A DNA stretch of 64,000 nt, taken from contig JAOTTP010000001.1 of the NCBI GenBank assembly GCA_029864405.1, forward strand, positions 62,001 to 126,000, given 5' to 3'. Made by a program: the position numbers and the translations under genes. Source of the stretch: Nitrospirota bacterium. Lineage in GTDB: Bacteria > Nitrospirota > Nitrospiria > Nitrospirales > UBA8639. Positions within the stretch are counted from its first letter, which is position 1, and every line of letters begins with the position of its first letter. The notes beneath the pieces were generated by a model, which was given only the letters and a program-made list of their open reading frames with translations, was not told the DNA's origin and did not search any database. Below, piece after piece: positions 43,719 to 53,069 of the stretch.

Positions 43719-44165
43719 TTACTGGGTCATTTCTTCAAGGTGAGAGGTGGCATAGGCATGAGCCGTTACATCTTCTTGAATCTGTTGTTCCTGGTACGCA
43801 ACTTTCTGCATGACCTCTTCTTCCTTTTTGGCGATGACCAATTCCACCACCCGTCTGGCATGGTGGGCCTTTTTCAATGTGTCCCGTAGGCCAACCAGCT
43901 TATCTTCCACATCCTGAATCTGTTGGCTCTGTTGTTCTATGGCCGTACTGATCCGATCCAACCACTGATAACGTTGCTCAGCAATCATGTTGTCGATACC
44001 CACTCGTATACGCTGTTCTAATTCAGTGGCCACCGCTTCCATTTCGACCATGAGGTCATCCCGCTTCGACAGGATCTGACTTTTTCCCCACTCCGCCAAG
44101 ACGACTTCTTCACGGGCGAGGTCTTCCACTTGCTTGCGAAATCGGAGTAATGTGGTCCAATTCAT
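43719..44165 (-). CDS. fliJ: Flagellar export chaperone FliJ
   Basis: 148 residues, almost entirely a coiled-coil hairpin (LLRFRKQVEDLAREEVVLAE at the N-terminus, charged heptads throughout), matching FliJ. It binds FliI/FlhA and supports export. It overlaps the fliI stop by 4 nt (ATGA), which supports the assignment despite low sequence conservation in this family. Confidence 0.85.
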   Translation of the reverse strand: MNWTTLLRFRKQVEDLAREEVVLAEWGKSQILSKRDDLMVEMEAVATELEQRIRVGIDNMIAEQRYQWLDRISTAIEQQSQQIQDVEDKLVGLRDTLKKAHHARRVVELVIAKKEEEVMQKVAYQEQQIQEDVTAHAYATSHLEEMTQ

Positions 44166-45505
44166 ACGGTCTTTCCCTTTCTCTCAAGAAGACGCCGGCC
44201 CTGTTGTGCCAACGCTTCAAGGCCTTGGCAACTGTCTGTGATCCCCACCCCCTCCTCACGAGTTTGCCGGAGATAGGCATCGATCGGCCCTTTCATGTGG
44301 ATCGCCGCATCAAGTCGAGGATTCGTCCCTAATTTATACGCCCCTAAATTGATCAGGTCTTCCGCATTGCGATATTCCGCCATCATCTGCACCAGGAACC
44401 GTGCAGCATCCTGATGGGCGGTCGAGGCAATATCCGACATCACCCGACTCACGCTTTGCAGGACATCGATCGCGGGAAAGTGTCCTTGCATCGCCAAGCG
44501 CCGGGACAACACAATATGTCCGTCTAAAATGGACCGGATGGAATCGGCAATGGGATCATTTAAATCGTCACCGTCAACGAGCACCGTATACAGACCGGTA
44601 ATGGATCCTGTGCCCATCGGCCCCACCCGCTCTAAGACTTGAGGAAAGAGCGTAAAGACAGAAGGCGGATACCCTTTGGTGGTCGGCGGTTCACCGGCAG
44701 CCAGCCCCACCTCCCGTTGCGCATGAGCCAACCGGGTTAGGGAATCGACCAGGAGCAAGACCTGATTGCCCTGATCCCGAAAAAACTCGGCAATGGCTGT
44801 GGCCACAAACGCCGCCCGGACCCGGACTAACGGAGATTGATCGGACGTGGCCACCACGACCACCGAACGACGGAGCCCTTCCCGCCCCAAATCCCGTTCC
44901 AAAAATTCCTTCACCTCCCGCCCTCGCTCACCCACCAGCGCGATCACATTCACATCCGCAGACGTGTGACGGCACATCGTTCCCATCAAGACACTTTTCC
45001 CGACTCCGCTTCCGGCAAAAATCCCGAGTTTTTGCCCGACCCCGCAGGTCAGCAGGGCATTGATGGCTCGTACGCCCAAATCCATTGGCGTGGTAATGCG
45101 CTCCCGGAGCATGGGCGCAGGAGCGGGCGCATAGAGGGCATAGCGGCGGCTACGGGACAGCGGCCCTTTTTCATCTAACGGGTGCCCAAGTCCATCCACG
45201 ACTCGTCCCAACATTTGAGGCCCGACTAATAATCGTGGAGAGGTTTGATCGTAGCGAATGAGATTTCCGGCGGCGATGCCGCGCACAGCCCCGAACGGCA
45301 TGACCACCACACGTTGCTCCCGAAACCCGATGACTTCTCCCTCCATCATCGACTGCCCTCGTGTGCTGAAGATATGGCATCGCTGACCGACCGAGGCCCC
45401 CAAGCCGGTGCCTTCCAGGGTCAGCCCCACGGCTTTGACGACGCGCCCGGTAATCGTCACAGGAGCAATGTCGTCCAAACGCTGTTGAATCGTGGCGAGG
45501 CTCAT
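44162..45505 (-). CDS. fliI: Flagellar type III export ATPase FliI
   Basis: 447 residues. F1-like ATPase with Walker A GIFAGSGVGKSVLMG, Walker B VLLLVDSLTRLAHAQREV, and GYPPSVFTLFPQVLERVG. FliI powers or assists unfolding of export substrates and works with FliH and FliJ. It overlaps both fliH and fliJ by 4 nt (ATGA), so fliH-fliI-fliJ are translationally coupled. Confidence 0.97.
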   Translation of the reverse strand: MSLATIQQRLDDIAPVTITGRVVKAVGLTLEGTGLGASVGQRCHIFSTRGQSMMEGEVIGFREQRVVVMPFGAVRGIAAGNLIRYDQTSPRLLVGPQMLGRVVDGLGHPLDEKGPLSRSRRYALYAPAPAPMLRERITTPMDLGVRAINALLTCGVGQKLGIFAGSGVGKSVLMGTMCRHTSADVNVIALVGERGREVKEFLERDLGREGLRRSVVVVATSDQSPLVRVRAAFVATAIAEFFRDQGNQVLLLVDSLTRLAHAQREVGLAAGEPPTTKGYPPSVFTLFPQVLERVGPMGTGSITGLYTVLVDGDDLNDPIADSIRSILDGHIVLSRRLAMQGHFPAIDVLQSVSRVMSDIASTAHQDAARFLVQMMAEYRNAEDLINLGAYKLGTNPRLDAAIHMKGPIDAYLRQTREEGVGITDSCQGLEALAQQGRRLLERKGKTV

Positions 45506-46107
45506 GACCGGGGCGCTTCCAATCCGAATTCGCTGGCCACAAGTGCCAGTTGTTGAGTCAGCCTGGCATCGAACAGGAGGCCGGCCTGTTCAACCAGGCA
45601 TCCACCCGGATCCACGTCATCATAGGCTTCCAGCACCAGATGATCGCCATCGGCCCACTCCGGTCGTAATGTGTGCTGAAGGGCCTCTAAGATCGTGAAG
45701 TCTTGCGGATGGACTTTCAGCGTCACCAACGTTTTGTCGGGGAGCAGCCCAAGAACCTGCCGCACTTGTCGAACCACGAGTTCTTTATCGATCTCACATT
45801 CCCGTAACAGGATTTTTTTGGTAATGGCCAAGGCGACCTCCACAATATCCCGTTCATGTTCTTCTAACGCGATCACCCGAGCCCGACCAATCTGATTGGC
45901 CAACCGAAGCGCTTTTTTGACTTCCTCCTCCACTTGGGCTTTGCACTGGGCACGCCCCTCGGCGATACCGGCCTGTCGTCCCCGCTCAAACGCGTCACGT
46001 TGGAGTTCCCTGCAATCATGCGGTTGGGCCTCCTCGGCGCGCTGCTTCGCGCTTTTGTGGACTAATTCCACCATCTGAAAACGTTTGACTGTGTCATCCT
46101 GTTCCAT
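45502..46107 (-). CDS. fliH: Flagellar export ATPase regulator FliH
   Basis: 201 residues when started at ATG 46107 (MEQDDTVKRFQM), 14 nt after the fliG stop. Middle coiled coil with AFERGRQAGIAEGRAQ, a Gly-spaced repeat typical of FliH, and a C-terminal domain with VEVALAITKKIL and DPGGCLVEQAGLLFDARL. An upstream frame overlaps fliG and lacks FliH-like sequence. Confidence 0.9.
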   Translation of the reverse strand: MEQDDTVKRFQMVELVHKSAKQRAEEAQPHDCRELQRDAFERGRQAGIAEGRAQCKAQVEEEVKKALRLANQIGRARVIALEEHERDIVEVALAITKKILLRECEIDKELVVRQVRQVLGLLPDKTLVTLKVHPQDFTILEALQHTLRPEWADGDHLVLEAYDDVDPGGCLVEQAGLLFDARLTQQLALVASEFGLEAPRS

Positions 46108-46120
46108 AAGCGGGCCCGCC

Positions 46121-47116
46121 TTAGACCATTTGCTCCTCACCCTTTCCTCCCAGAGATACACGCCCCTCACCAGCCAGGCGTTGAACGGTTTTGATAATGT
46201 TCTGCTGTGAGGCCTCCACATCACTGAGCTTGACCGGGCCTCGAGTCTCCATATCTTCCTTGAGGGATTCCGCCGCTCGACTGGACATATTCTTGAAGAA
46301 TTTATCCCGGAGCGGACCATCGATCGGCTTCAGAGCCAGGAGCAATTCTTCCTTACTCACTTCACGCAGCACTTCCTGCATCCCGCGATCATCGACATTT
46401 TCCAGATCTTCGAACACAAACATCTTCCCACGGATTTCTTCGGCGATCTCCGGGTTTTTGGTTTCCAGAGCTGTCAGGATTTCCCCTTCCACATTTCGTT
46501 TCACGGAATTCAAGATTTCGGCTACCAGACCAGTCCCGCCGATAGCCACCGCGTTCTTGGAAGACCCCAGACGCAATTCGTCCTGAAGGACACAATTCAA
46601 TTCATCCAACATATTCGGTGACACCTCTTCCGTCGTGGCTAACCGGTAGACAATGGCATCCCGTTTCGTCGCGGGGAGCAATGACAAGATCTGCGCGGCG
46701 TGATCGGATTCTAAATTGGCGAGAATCAGCGCTCCCGTTTGCGGATGCTCAATGGCCAGGAGATTGGCAATCGACGCCGCATCGAGCGATTTCAAGGTTT
46801 CAAACCCTGCATTTTCAGACGTATTCAAGGAACTCAGAATTCGACGGGCTTTATCCTTGCCCAAAGCGGCATTGAGGATTTTTGAGAGATAGGTTTTCCC
46901 TTCCACGGAAAGACCTGCCGTCCCAGCCAATTCCCGGAATTCCTTTAACACCAGCCGATGTTCATCCTGTCCGACATTGACCAATGCCCCCAAATACGCG
47001 CCAATCTGCCGGATATCTTTTTGGTCGAGAACTTTCAACACTTCCACCGCGGCGGTTTCCCCGATGGCCAGCAACAATATAGCGGCCTTTTCATAGCCGG
47101 ATAATTGACTGTTCAC
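46121..47116 (-). CDS. fliG: Flagellar motor switch protein FliG
   Basis: 331 residues. N-terminal domain (YEKAAILLLAIGETAAVEVL), middle domain with EHPQTGALILANLE, and a C-terminal torque domain with the charged ridge FVFEDLENVDDRGMQEVLRE and ALKPIDGPLRDKFFKNMS. It links FliF to the C ring and interacts with the stator. The start is GTG 47116, 3 nt after the fliF stop. Confidence 0.96.
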   Translation of the reverse strand: MNSQLSGYEKAAILLLAIGETAAVEVLKVLDQKDIRQIGAYLGALVNVGQDEHRLVLKEFRELAGTAGLSVEGKTYLSKILNAALGKDKARRILSSLNTSENAGFETLKSLDAASIANLLAIEHPQTGALILANLESDHAAQILSLLPATKRDAIVYRLATTEEVSPNMLDELNCVLQDELRLGSSKNAVAIGGTGLVAEILNSVKRNVEGEILTALETKNPEIAEEIRGKMFVFEDLENVDDRGMQEVLREVSKEELLLALKPIDGPLRDKFFKNMSSRAAESLKEDMETRGPVKLSDVEASQQNIIKTVQRLAGEGRVSLGGKGEEQMV

Positions 47117-47119
47117 GGA

Positions 47120-48703
47120 TTAGGCCTTTTCTCCTTGCTCTTCTTTAATCCAGGTTCGAATGACTTGGGCAGCGGAAGCCGGGTTATCTGCCGCGAGCTT
47201 AATGGCTTGCTCCTGCGGGGTTTCTGAAATTTCCGCTTCATACTGGGTCACCGTGGCTGGCAATCCTTTCTGTGGCAGGACTACACCTCCCGCTGTAGCC
47301 TTGGTGAGATTCAGCGCGATCGGTCGAACGACAAACCACAACACCATGACCCCCAGGAGGAAAAAGAGTATCGGTTTGAGGAATCCACCCCAGGAGGCCA
47401 GGAACGACTGCACACCTGCGGTCAGACTCTCCTCACCCTCAAGGATGGTGGGAGATTCAAATGGCACATTGATGACTTCGATTTGATCCCCACGTTCTTC
47501 GGAGAATCCGACAGCCTTTTTCACAATTTGCACCAGATTCTGAATTTCCTGTTCAGGCCGTGGCACGTATTTCTTTTCGGCCGTATCCTCAGCCGCTTTC
47601 CCCTCAGCGCCTTGAGCCGCTTCATAGGTCCCATCCACTAAGACCGCCACGCTTAACCGTTTAATGGCACCGGTCGGTTCAATGATTTTGCTCACTTTAC
47701 GATTCACTTCATAATTCAACGTTTCATTTTTTCGTTTAGCTTCTTTGGGCCGCCCTCCACCTGATGCCTGTAAATCATTGGGCACATTTGTTCGTACTCC
47801 CGGCACACCCTGGGTCGAACCGGCTTCCACCACCTTTTCTTGACTCCGGTTTTCGCTTCGCACCACCTGGCTATTGGGATCAAAGCTTTCTTCGGTGATT
47901 TCGACTTGCCGAAACTCCAACGGCGCGGTGACCCGAATGACCGACTTGTCCCTCCCCAGGACTTGATCCAACATCGTCTGCACCCGTTGCTCCAGATCCC
48001 GCTCCACCCGGCGTTGGGTTTCAATTTGAGAAGCCGTCAGTTGGGCGTCACTATCCGCAGAGTTTTGACTGAGCACCTGACCATGATTGTCTACCACCGT
48101 CACCTGGTTGGGCTCTAATCCTTCAACGCTACTGGCCACCAAATGCACGATCCCCTGGACCTGTGTACCTCCAAGAGGTGCCCCGCGTTTGAGAGTCAGA
48201 ACGACGGCGGCTTGAGCCGGTTTTTGTTCGGTCGCAAACAGCCGCTTCTCGGGCATGACCAAGTGCACGCGTACCCGCTCGACTTGAGATAATTGCCCGA
48301 TGGTCCGAGCCAACTCCCCTTGAAGCGCTCGGCGATAATTCATTTGCTGAGTAAAAGGCGTGACACCCAACCCCGTTCGATCGAATATTTCAAATCCCAC
48401 TCCAGCCGATTCAGGAAGTCCTAAAGAGGCCAACTGTAGTCGCAACTCATGCACCCGTTCGGCCGGTACTTTAATCGTATTCCCGCCTTCACCGACTTCA
48501 TAGACAGCGCCCTGTTTGCCAAGCTCTTGGATAATCGCTCGCGTATCGTCGGGGTTGAGCTGAGAGAACAAGACCACCAATTCCGGGGCCTTACCGACCA
48601 GCATCAACATGGGAATGGTCGCCAGGGCTAACGCCAAGACGACGACCACGCCAATCCGCTGCGTTAACGTTAAGGCTTGAAAATTACCGAGAAGACTGTC
48701 CAT
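47120..48703 (-). CDS. fliF: Flagellar MS-ring protein FliF
   Basis: 527 residues with an N-terminal transmembrane helix (about 16-36), a YscJ-like ring-building region (LFSQLNPDDTRAIIQEL, KVPAERVHELRLQLASLGLP, FTQQMNYRRALQGELARTI), a periplasmic beta-collar, a second transmembrane helix (about 435-457, LKPILFFLLGVMVLWFVVRP) and a FliG-binding tail (PASAAQVIRTWIKEE). Start ATG 48703. It follows fliE by about 148 bp with no hairpin repeat. Confidence 0.97.
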   Translation of the reverse strand: MDSLLGNFQALTLTQRIGVVVVLALALATIPMLMLVGKAPELVVLFSQLNPDDTRAIIQELGKQGAVYEVGEGGNTIKVPAERVHELRLQLASLGLPESAGVGFEIFDRTGLGVTPFTQQMNYRRALQGELARTIGQLSQVERVRVHLVMPEKRLFATEQKPAQAAVVLTLKRGAPLGGTQVQGIVHLVASSVEGLEPNQVTVVDNHGQVLSQNSADSDAQLTASQIETQRRVERDLEQRVQTMLDQVLGRDKSVIRVTAPLEFRQVEITEESFDPNSQVVRSENRSQEKVVEAGSTQGVPGVRTNVPNDLQASGGGRPKEAKRKNETLNYEVNRKVSKIIEPTGAIKRLSVAVLVDGTYEAAQGAEGKAAEDTAEKKYVPRPEQEIQNLVQIVKKAVGFSEERGDQIEVINVPFESPTILEGEESLTAGVQSFLASWGGFLKPILFFLLGVMVLWFVVRPIALNLTKATAGGVVLPQKGLPATVTQYEAEISETPQEQAIKLAADNPASAAQVIRTWIKEEQGEKA

Positions 48704-48851
48704 AGGTTTAACGGGTTTCGGTTAACTCTCACGATTGAGGAAATGTGGCCATCATTCTTACGCCCTTGAACCGTACCCGATATAGCCAGTCCGGGCTGTC
48801 CCTCATTCGGTCATCCGACATGTTTGGTACCATCCTCATCTCAACCATTTC

Positions 48852-49154
48852 TTAGACTTGCATCCGCATAATTTCCTGATACGCATCAATCACCTTATTT
48901 CGCACTTGCATCAAGAGTTTGAACGATAAACCGGCTTTTTCACCGGCAATGACCGCTTGATGAATATTGACGTTTTCTCCATGGGCGACGGCTTCCTCTA
49001 AACGCCCGGCTTCATGCTGCATGGTATTGACGGACTCCACCGCCTTTTTCAAAAGATCGCCAAATCCCTTGTCCTGACTGGCTGGTCCTTTGAGCGGTGT
49101 GATGCCAAACGGCTCCGAAACGCCCTCAATACTTTTTATCGGGAGATATTCCAT
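48852..49154 (-). CDS. fliE: Flagellar MS-ring/rod junction protein FliE
   Basis: 100 residues. The C-terminal half (AVIAGEKAGLSFKLLMQVRN, then KVIDAYQEIMRMQV) is the FliE signature, and the length is standard. It joins the MS ring to the proximal rod. ATG 49154 follows GAGGAATGC. Confidence 0.95.
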   Translation of the reverse strand: MEYLPIKSIEGVSEPFGITPLKGPASQDKGFGDLLKKAVESVNTMQHEAGRLEEAVAHGENVNIHQAVIAGEKAGLSFKLLMQVRNKVIDAYQEIMRMQV

Positions 49155-49188
49155 ATCGCATTCCTCCTTTCTTCACGATTGAATGGCC

Positions 49189-49632
49189 CTAGCGACCCAT
49201 CTCTAATGCACGAAGTGTCATGGTCTTTCCGGTTTCCATCACCGCTAAATTTGCCTCGTAGGCGCGAGTCGCCGACATGAGATTGACCATTTCTTCGATG
49301 GGATTCACATTGGGAAGATGCAAATACCCTTGTTCATCCGCATCGGGGTGACTGGGATCGTATACGGTCCTTAACGGCCGATCGTCTTGAATCACATCTG
49401 TCACCCGGACGCCGGATGGCTCGGACGGATCGCCAAAGGCACTGGCAAACACATTGGAAAACTGCTGCCCAGGCGCTGAGGCTTGAAACACGACATCACG
49501 TCTGATGTACGGTCCCCCTTCCGGCGTCCTGGTGGATTCCGCATTGGCCAGATTGCTGGCAATGATATTTAGCCGCTGCCGTTGTGCATCCAAGGCAGAC
49601 CCCACGACGGCAAACACGCGATCAACATTCAT
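49189..49632 (-). CDS. flgC: Flagellar proximal rod protein FlgC
   Basis: 147 residues. N-terminal QRQRLNIIASNLANAESTRT and C-terminal NPIEEMVNLMSATRAYEANL are the FlgC signature, with PYIRRDVVFQ between. It forms the rod with FlgB, FlgF and FlgG; flgF and flgG are not in this window. It lies 128 bp after flgB. Confidence 0.96.
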   Translation of the reverse strand: MNVDRVFAVVGSALDAQRQRLNIIASNLANAESTRTPEGGPYIRRDVVFQASAPGQQFSNVFASAFGDPSEPSGVRVTDVIQDDRPLRTVYDPSHPDADEQGYLHLPNVNPIEEMVNLMSATRAYEANLAVMETGKTMTLRALEMGR

Positions 49633-49760
49633 CTCAGCCTCCTTCTTCCGACACCCATTTCACATTCCCCCTTCCCGCTCATCTTCACCAACTTTCCGCT
49701 TCACTCGCTCCCTCTGCTTTCCTGGGATCAGCGTAATGGCGGCCGTCAGCTCAATGTCGT

Positions 49761-50177
49761 TCACCTACCGCCACTACCTCCATCAATTGCAGCATTCCAC
49801 CCATCGAAGCGACCCTTTAAGAATTGACTGACCGCCATATACATCAAGGTATTTTCGGCCATCAGAGTCATTTCTTTTTCCAAATTGACCGTATTCTCAT
49901 CTAACCCTGCCCCGGCCTCCTGTTTGATGGTGTGCTGAAATACCCGAGAATCCTCTGAACCGGTACGCACATGCTTCGGATTGGTGACAACCGGCTCCAA
50001 TGGTCCATCCCCTCGAAGCACGGCATTGAACGTTTCTTGAAAGGGCAGGACCCTGGACTTGTAGCCCGGCGTTTCTTCGTTGGCCATGTTGGAGGCAATC
50101 GTTTCATGAATGCCGCTCCGGACATCCAGTGACCGCTCAAAGAGTCGCGTACCTTCATCCCAAGGGGAAATCATCAT
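49761..50177 (-). CDS. flgB: Flagellar proximal rod protein FlgB
   Basis: 138 residues. HETIASNMANEETPGYKSRV in the N-terminus and VNLEKEMTLMAENTLMYMAV in the C-terminus are typical of FlgB. It is the first gene of the flgB-to-flgE block, about 100 nt downstream of a sigma54 promoter. ATG 50177 follows GGAGAGAAC. Confidence 0.95.
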   Translation of the reverse strand: MMISPWDEGTRLFERSLDVRSGIHETIASNMANEETPGYKSRVLPFQETFNAVLRGDGPLEPVVTNPKHVRTGSEDSRVFQHTIKQEAGAGLDENTVNLEKEMTLMAENTLMYMAVSQFLKGRFDGWNAAIDGGSGGR

Positions 50178-50272
50178 GGCGTTCTCTCCTCTCTGGTTCC
50201 CATGTTCTCATGTGTCTTCACCTATATCCCTGCTTCCCTGGACACGAAATCCCTGACGTCGTCACTCAAGCC

Positions 50273-50288
50273 AGCAACACCAATGCCA
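50273..50288 (-). promoter_or_regulatory. Sigma54 promoter of the flgB block
   Basis: On the minus strand TGGCATT-GGTG-TTGCT; the GG/GC pair has the exact spacing and the match to TGGCACG-N4-TTGCW is good. Transcription would begin near 50262, giving a leader of about 85 nt before flgB. A heptad hairpin (50299-50394) is immediately upstream. Confidence 0.78.
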
Positions 50289-50298
50289 GAAATCACCA

Positions 50299-50394
50299 GT
50301 AAGGAGTGAACCGTAAGGAGAAAAAAGAGATCCTCACGCTTCCCCCCCTCACGTCTTCCCCCTTACGCCTCATCCCTCACGCCTTACGTCTTGT
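50299..50394. repeat. Heptad-hairpin repeat, rightmost copy
   Basis: Arm agtaaggagtgaaccgtaagg, loop AGAAAAAAGAGATCCTCACG, and a pyrimidine arm (cctcacgtcttcccccttac and onward). It lies between the flgB promoter and the sigma54-activator gene; no copy was seen to the right. Confidence 0.75.
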
Positions 50395-50505
50395 CCGGCC
50401 TTAGGGAAACTTTTGCCCGCACCGGCATATTTTTCCGCCCTATTCCTGCCATTCCTCACAACAGGCAGAAGCGAGGCATTCAGATGTTCTCCCGATTGCA
50501 TCCTC

Positions 50506-51894
50506 TTAGATACTCAGCGAAAGCCCGCCGTTTAACTGTCGATATTCCCGCAATTTATTCCGTAAGGTACGAATACTGATTCCCAAGGTCCTGGCCGCAT
50601 GTGTCCGATTGCCATCATGGCGCTCCAGGGTTCTCAAAATAAGTTCCCGTTCCATTTCCCAGATAGTCCCACTTGGCGCACTGGTATGATTGGCCGTCAA
50701 CACGGGTTCCTCAAACTGAAAATGCTCCATCAGTAAAGGCCCGTTGCCGGCTAACAACACGCCCCGTTCAATCACATTTTCCAGTTCCCGCACGTTTCCT
50801 CGCCACGGCCGGCGCTTTAAGTGCAACATGGCCTCTTCAGAAATCTCGCACGGCGTGCGCTGGTTTCGCCGCAATGACCGATTGGCAAAATATTCGGCCA
50901 ACAATTGAACGTCCTCCGGACGATCACGCAACGGGGGGATGGTAAACGGCATGACACTCAGCCGGTAATACACATCCTCACGAAACCGCCCAGCCTGAAC
51001 TTCCTGCGCCAGATTCCGATTCGTGGTGGCAATCACCCGCACATCCACCTGCACCGGCTGCCGGGAGCCAAGACGATCCACTTCACGTTCTTGAAGAACC
51101 CTGAGTAATTTGGCTTGTAATCCCAAACTCATTTCCCCGATTTCATCCAACAACAAGGTCCCTTGGTGGGCCAACTCAAACTTGCCACATCGTCTCGCGA
51201 GCGCACCGGTAAAGGCCCCTTTCTCATAGCCAAACAATTCACTTTCTAAGAGTCCTTCCGGCAGGGCGGCGCAATTGATGGCCACAAAGGGTTGAGAAGC
51301 CCTGGGACTATGACGATGGACATGCCGGGCCAGGACTTCTTTTCCCGTCCCGCTTTCGCCTTGAATCAAAATGGTCGCCGGGCTGCCCGCCACCATCTCC
51401 AGCATGCTGATGGTGTGCAGCACTTTCGGATCTCTGGTCAGGAATCCTTCACGCGGCTCTTCACGTCGGCGCTTTTCCTGTTCCCTCATCACATCCAGTC
51501 CTGAGACGGGCTGCTCATCTTTGAGCTGGTCAATTAATTTTTCAAGACGATCAAGGGGAAATGGCTTTTGAAGAAAATCGGTTGCCCCATATTTGAGCGC
51601 CTCGACGGCTGCATCCACTCCACCATAGGCCGTCATGACGACCACCGGCATATGGTAGCCCTGGCTTCGTACTTCTCGTAAAAATTCCATTCCGCCTTTG
51701 CCCGGCAAATTCAGATCAGTCAACACCAGCCAAGGGGCCTCGCGTTCCATCCGCTCTAACCCCTCATAGCCATCCCTGGCCACCGTGACGGCATACCCAT
51801 GCTGACTCAACGCGTGAGTCAGGGCCGATTGCAACTGCTCATCATCTTCAACGACCAGGATCCCCCGGCCCGCTCCACCCTCGGTGTCTATCAT
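50506..51894 (-). CDS. Sigma54-dependent response regulator, FlrC/FleR-like
   Basis: 462 residues. Receiver (VVEDDEQLQSAL, acceptor Asp in VLTDLNLPGKGG, Lys in LQKPF), AAA+ domain ([15 protein letters not shown] Walker [13 protein letters not shown] loop that contacts sigma54, LLLDEIGEM Walker B), and a C-terminal Fis-type HTH (NRTHAARTLGISIRTLRNKL). It directly follows a sensor kinase gene and precedes the flgB block, whose promoter is sigma54-dependent, so it is the likely activator of flgB and fliL. The name FlrC is by analogy. Confidence 0.9.
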   Translation of the reverse strand: MIDTEGGAGRGILVVEDDEQLQSALTHALSQHGYAVTVARDGYEGLERMEREAPWLVLTDLNLPGKGGMEFLREVRSQGYHMPVVVMTAYGGVDAAVEALKYGATDFLQKPFPLDRLEKLIDQLKDEQPVSGLDVMREQEKRRREEPREGFLTRDPKVLHTISMLEMVAGSPATILIQGESGTGKEVLARHVHRHSPRASQPFVAINCAALPEGLLESELFGYEKGAFTGALARRCGKFELAHQGTLLLDEIGEMSLGLQAKLLRVLQEREVDRLGSRQPVQVDVRVIATTNRNLAQEVQAGRFREDVYYRLSVMPFTIPPLRDRPEDVQLLAEYFANRSLRRNQRTPCEISEEAMLHLKRRPWRGNVRELENVIERGVLLAGNGPLLMEHFQFEEPVLTANHTSAPSGTIWEMERELILRTLERHDGNRTHAARTLGISIRTLRNKLREYRQLNGGLSLSI

Positions 51895-51905
51895 GCCAAT
51901 CTCCT

Positions 51906-53069
51906 TTACTGGGGAAGAAATAATTTGACGGTCGTTCCCCTGTCTGTATGACTTTCCATCTCAATCATGCCTTGATGCACGTAAACAATGTCTTTCACAA
52001 TCGGGAGCCCAAGGCCGGTCCCTCCTTGACGCTTTGAATAAAATGGCTGAAATACCCTGGTGAGTTCTTCCTCGGACATCCCGCACCCTTCGTCTCGAAT
52101 ACTCAGTGCCACGCCATTGACTCCGGCAGAGACAGCCTCTCCGGTGCCCGGTGAAGAAGTCCGTCGGCACTGAATCTCAATATGACCATCGGGCGGAGAG
52201 GCCTGAATCGCATTCAAGAGCAGATTCAGCAGTGCCTGCTTTAATAACTGCTCATGACCCAAGATCTCGAGAAGCGAAGATTCCCGTTGCCGATGGATGG
52301 TCAGCCGTTTTGTTCTGAGGGGATACGTGGCCAAGAGCTCCACATCATCCAACAGTCTCGAGAGGTCCACGCACTGCCGTTGTCCCTGGAGTGGCGTGCT
52401 CGACGTTAAAAGGTTTGAGACCAGCCCATCCAGTGAACGAATAGCCTGAAGTAATTGATCCGCCAGCTCCCGGCGTTCCATGCTGGACTGCTGGTCACGC
52501 CCCAAAAGTGTGGCAAACCATTCGATACTCGCCAGTGGATTGCGAATATCATGCGCAAGCCGCCCAACCTGCTCTCCTATGGCCGCTAAGCGTTGAACGT
52601 GCTCCGTCTTCCCGCTGTGCACATCCCCTTCGTATTTGAGGTATCGAACCGTGAGACTGGAGGGTTGGTCCGAACCACCTAACGGGCAATCCCAACAGGA
52701 CACCCGGCCTCCTTTCCACCTCCAGTCGGTAAAGGGAACCGGAGGCCACCCCAGACATGTCCAGAGATCCTGTACCTGCCAGGCCGCCTTCTTCCAATCG
52801 ACTCCTTCCATCAGCACGTGAGCCTCGTGATTGGCTGTCACAATCCGGCCTTTGCGGCTATAGAGCAAGGCGGGCAACGGAAGGCTTTTCACCAGACGAT
52901 GGAGGTGATGATGCAGTCGTTGCGTTTCCGCATATTTGGCCTCAAGCGCCAGACTGAGGGTTTCACTGGAGATCGTCGGTTCCGTGATGGGGTCGAGCGT
53001 CGGCCAGGACGTTTCCCCGTTTCTCTTGGAACTGAGAGCGATCATCGGTTTAGGATTTAATCGGCGCAT
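51906..53069 (-). CDS. Soluble PAS histidine kinase, FlrB/FleS-like
   Basis: About 387 residues without transmembrane segments. A PAS-like domain (about 45-140) with a CWDC pair, then HisKA (GRLAHDIRNPLASIEWFATL with the phosphorylated His) and HATPase (LLNAIQASPPDG, DEGCGMSEEEL, GGTGLGLPI). It is 12 nt upstream of its probable partner, the sigma54 activator, matching FlrB-FlrC/FleS-FleR pairs of flagellar systems. The start is uncertain: ATG 53069 (AGGA upstream, 20-nt overlap with the TPR gene), ATG 53045 or GTG 53111. Confidence 0.87.
   Translation of the reverse strand: MRRLNPKPMIALSSKRNGETSWPTLDPITEPTISSETLSLALEAKYAETQRLHHHLHRLVKSLPLPALLYSRKGRIVTANHEAHVLMEGVDWKKAAWQVQDLWTCLGWPPVPFTDWRWKGGRVSCWDCPLGGSDQPSSLTVRYLKYEGDVHSGKTEHVQRLAAIGEQVGRLAHDIRNPLASIEWFATLLGRDQQSSMERRELADQLLQAIRSLDGLVSNLLTSSTPLQGQRQCVDLSRLLDDVELLATYPLRTKRLTIHRQRESSLLEILGHEQLLKQALLNLLLNAIQASPPDGHIEIQCRRTSSPGTGEAVSAGVNGVALSIRDEGCGMSEEELTRVFQPFYSKRQGGTGLGLPIVKDIVYVHQGMIEMESHTDRGTTVKLFLPQ

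Noticed and set aside
46108..46320. Extended FliH N-terminus upstream of 46107
   Set aside because: It overlaps fliG throughout and the residues do not resemble FliH; the ATG at 46107 gives the normal length.
7983..50394. Heptad repeats as a CRISPR array
   Set aside because: Copies are dispersed singly between genes, not tandem with regular spacers, and no cas genes are present.
7983..50394. Heptad hairpins as ordinary rho-independent terminators
   Set aside because: Most lack a terminal T-run, loops are long, and they lie inside apparent operons; the two real terminators found (13756-13796 and 39142-39180) look quite different.
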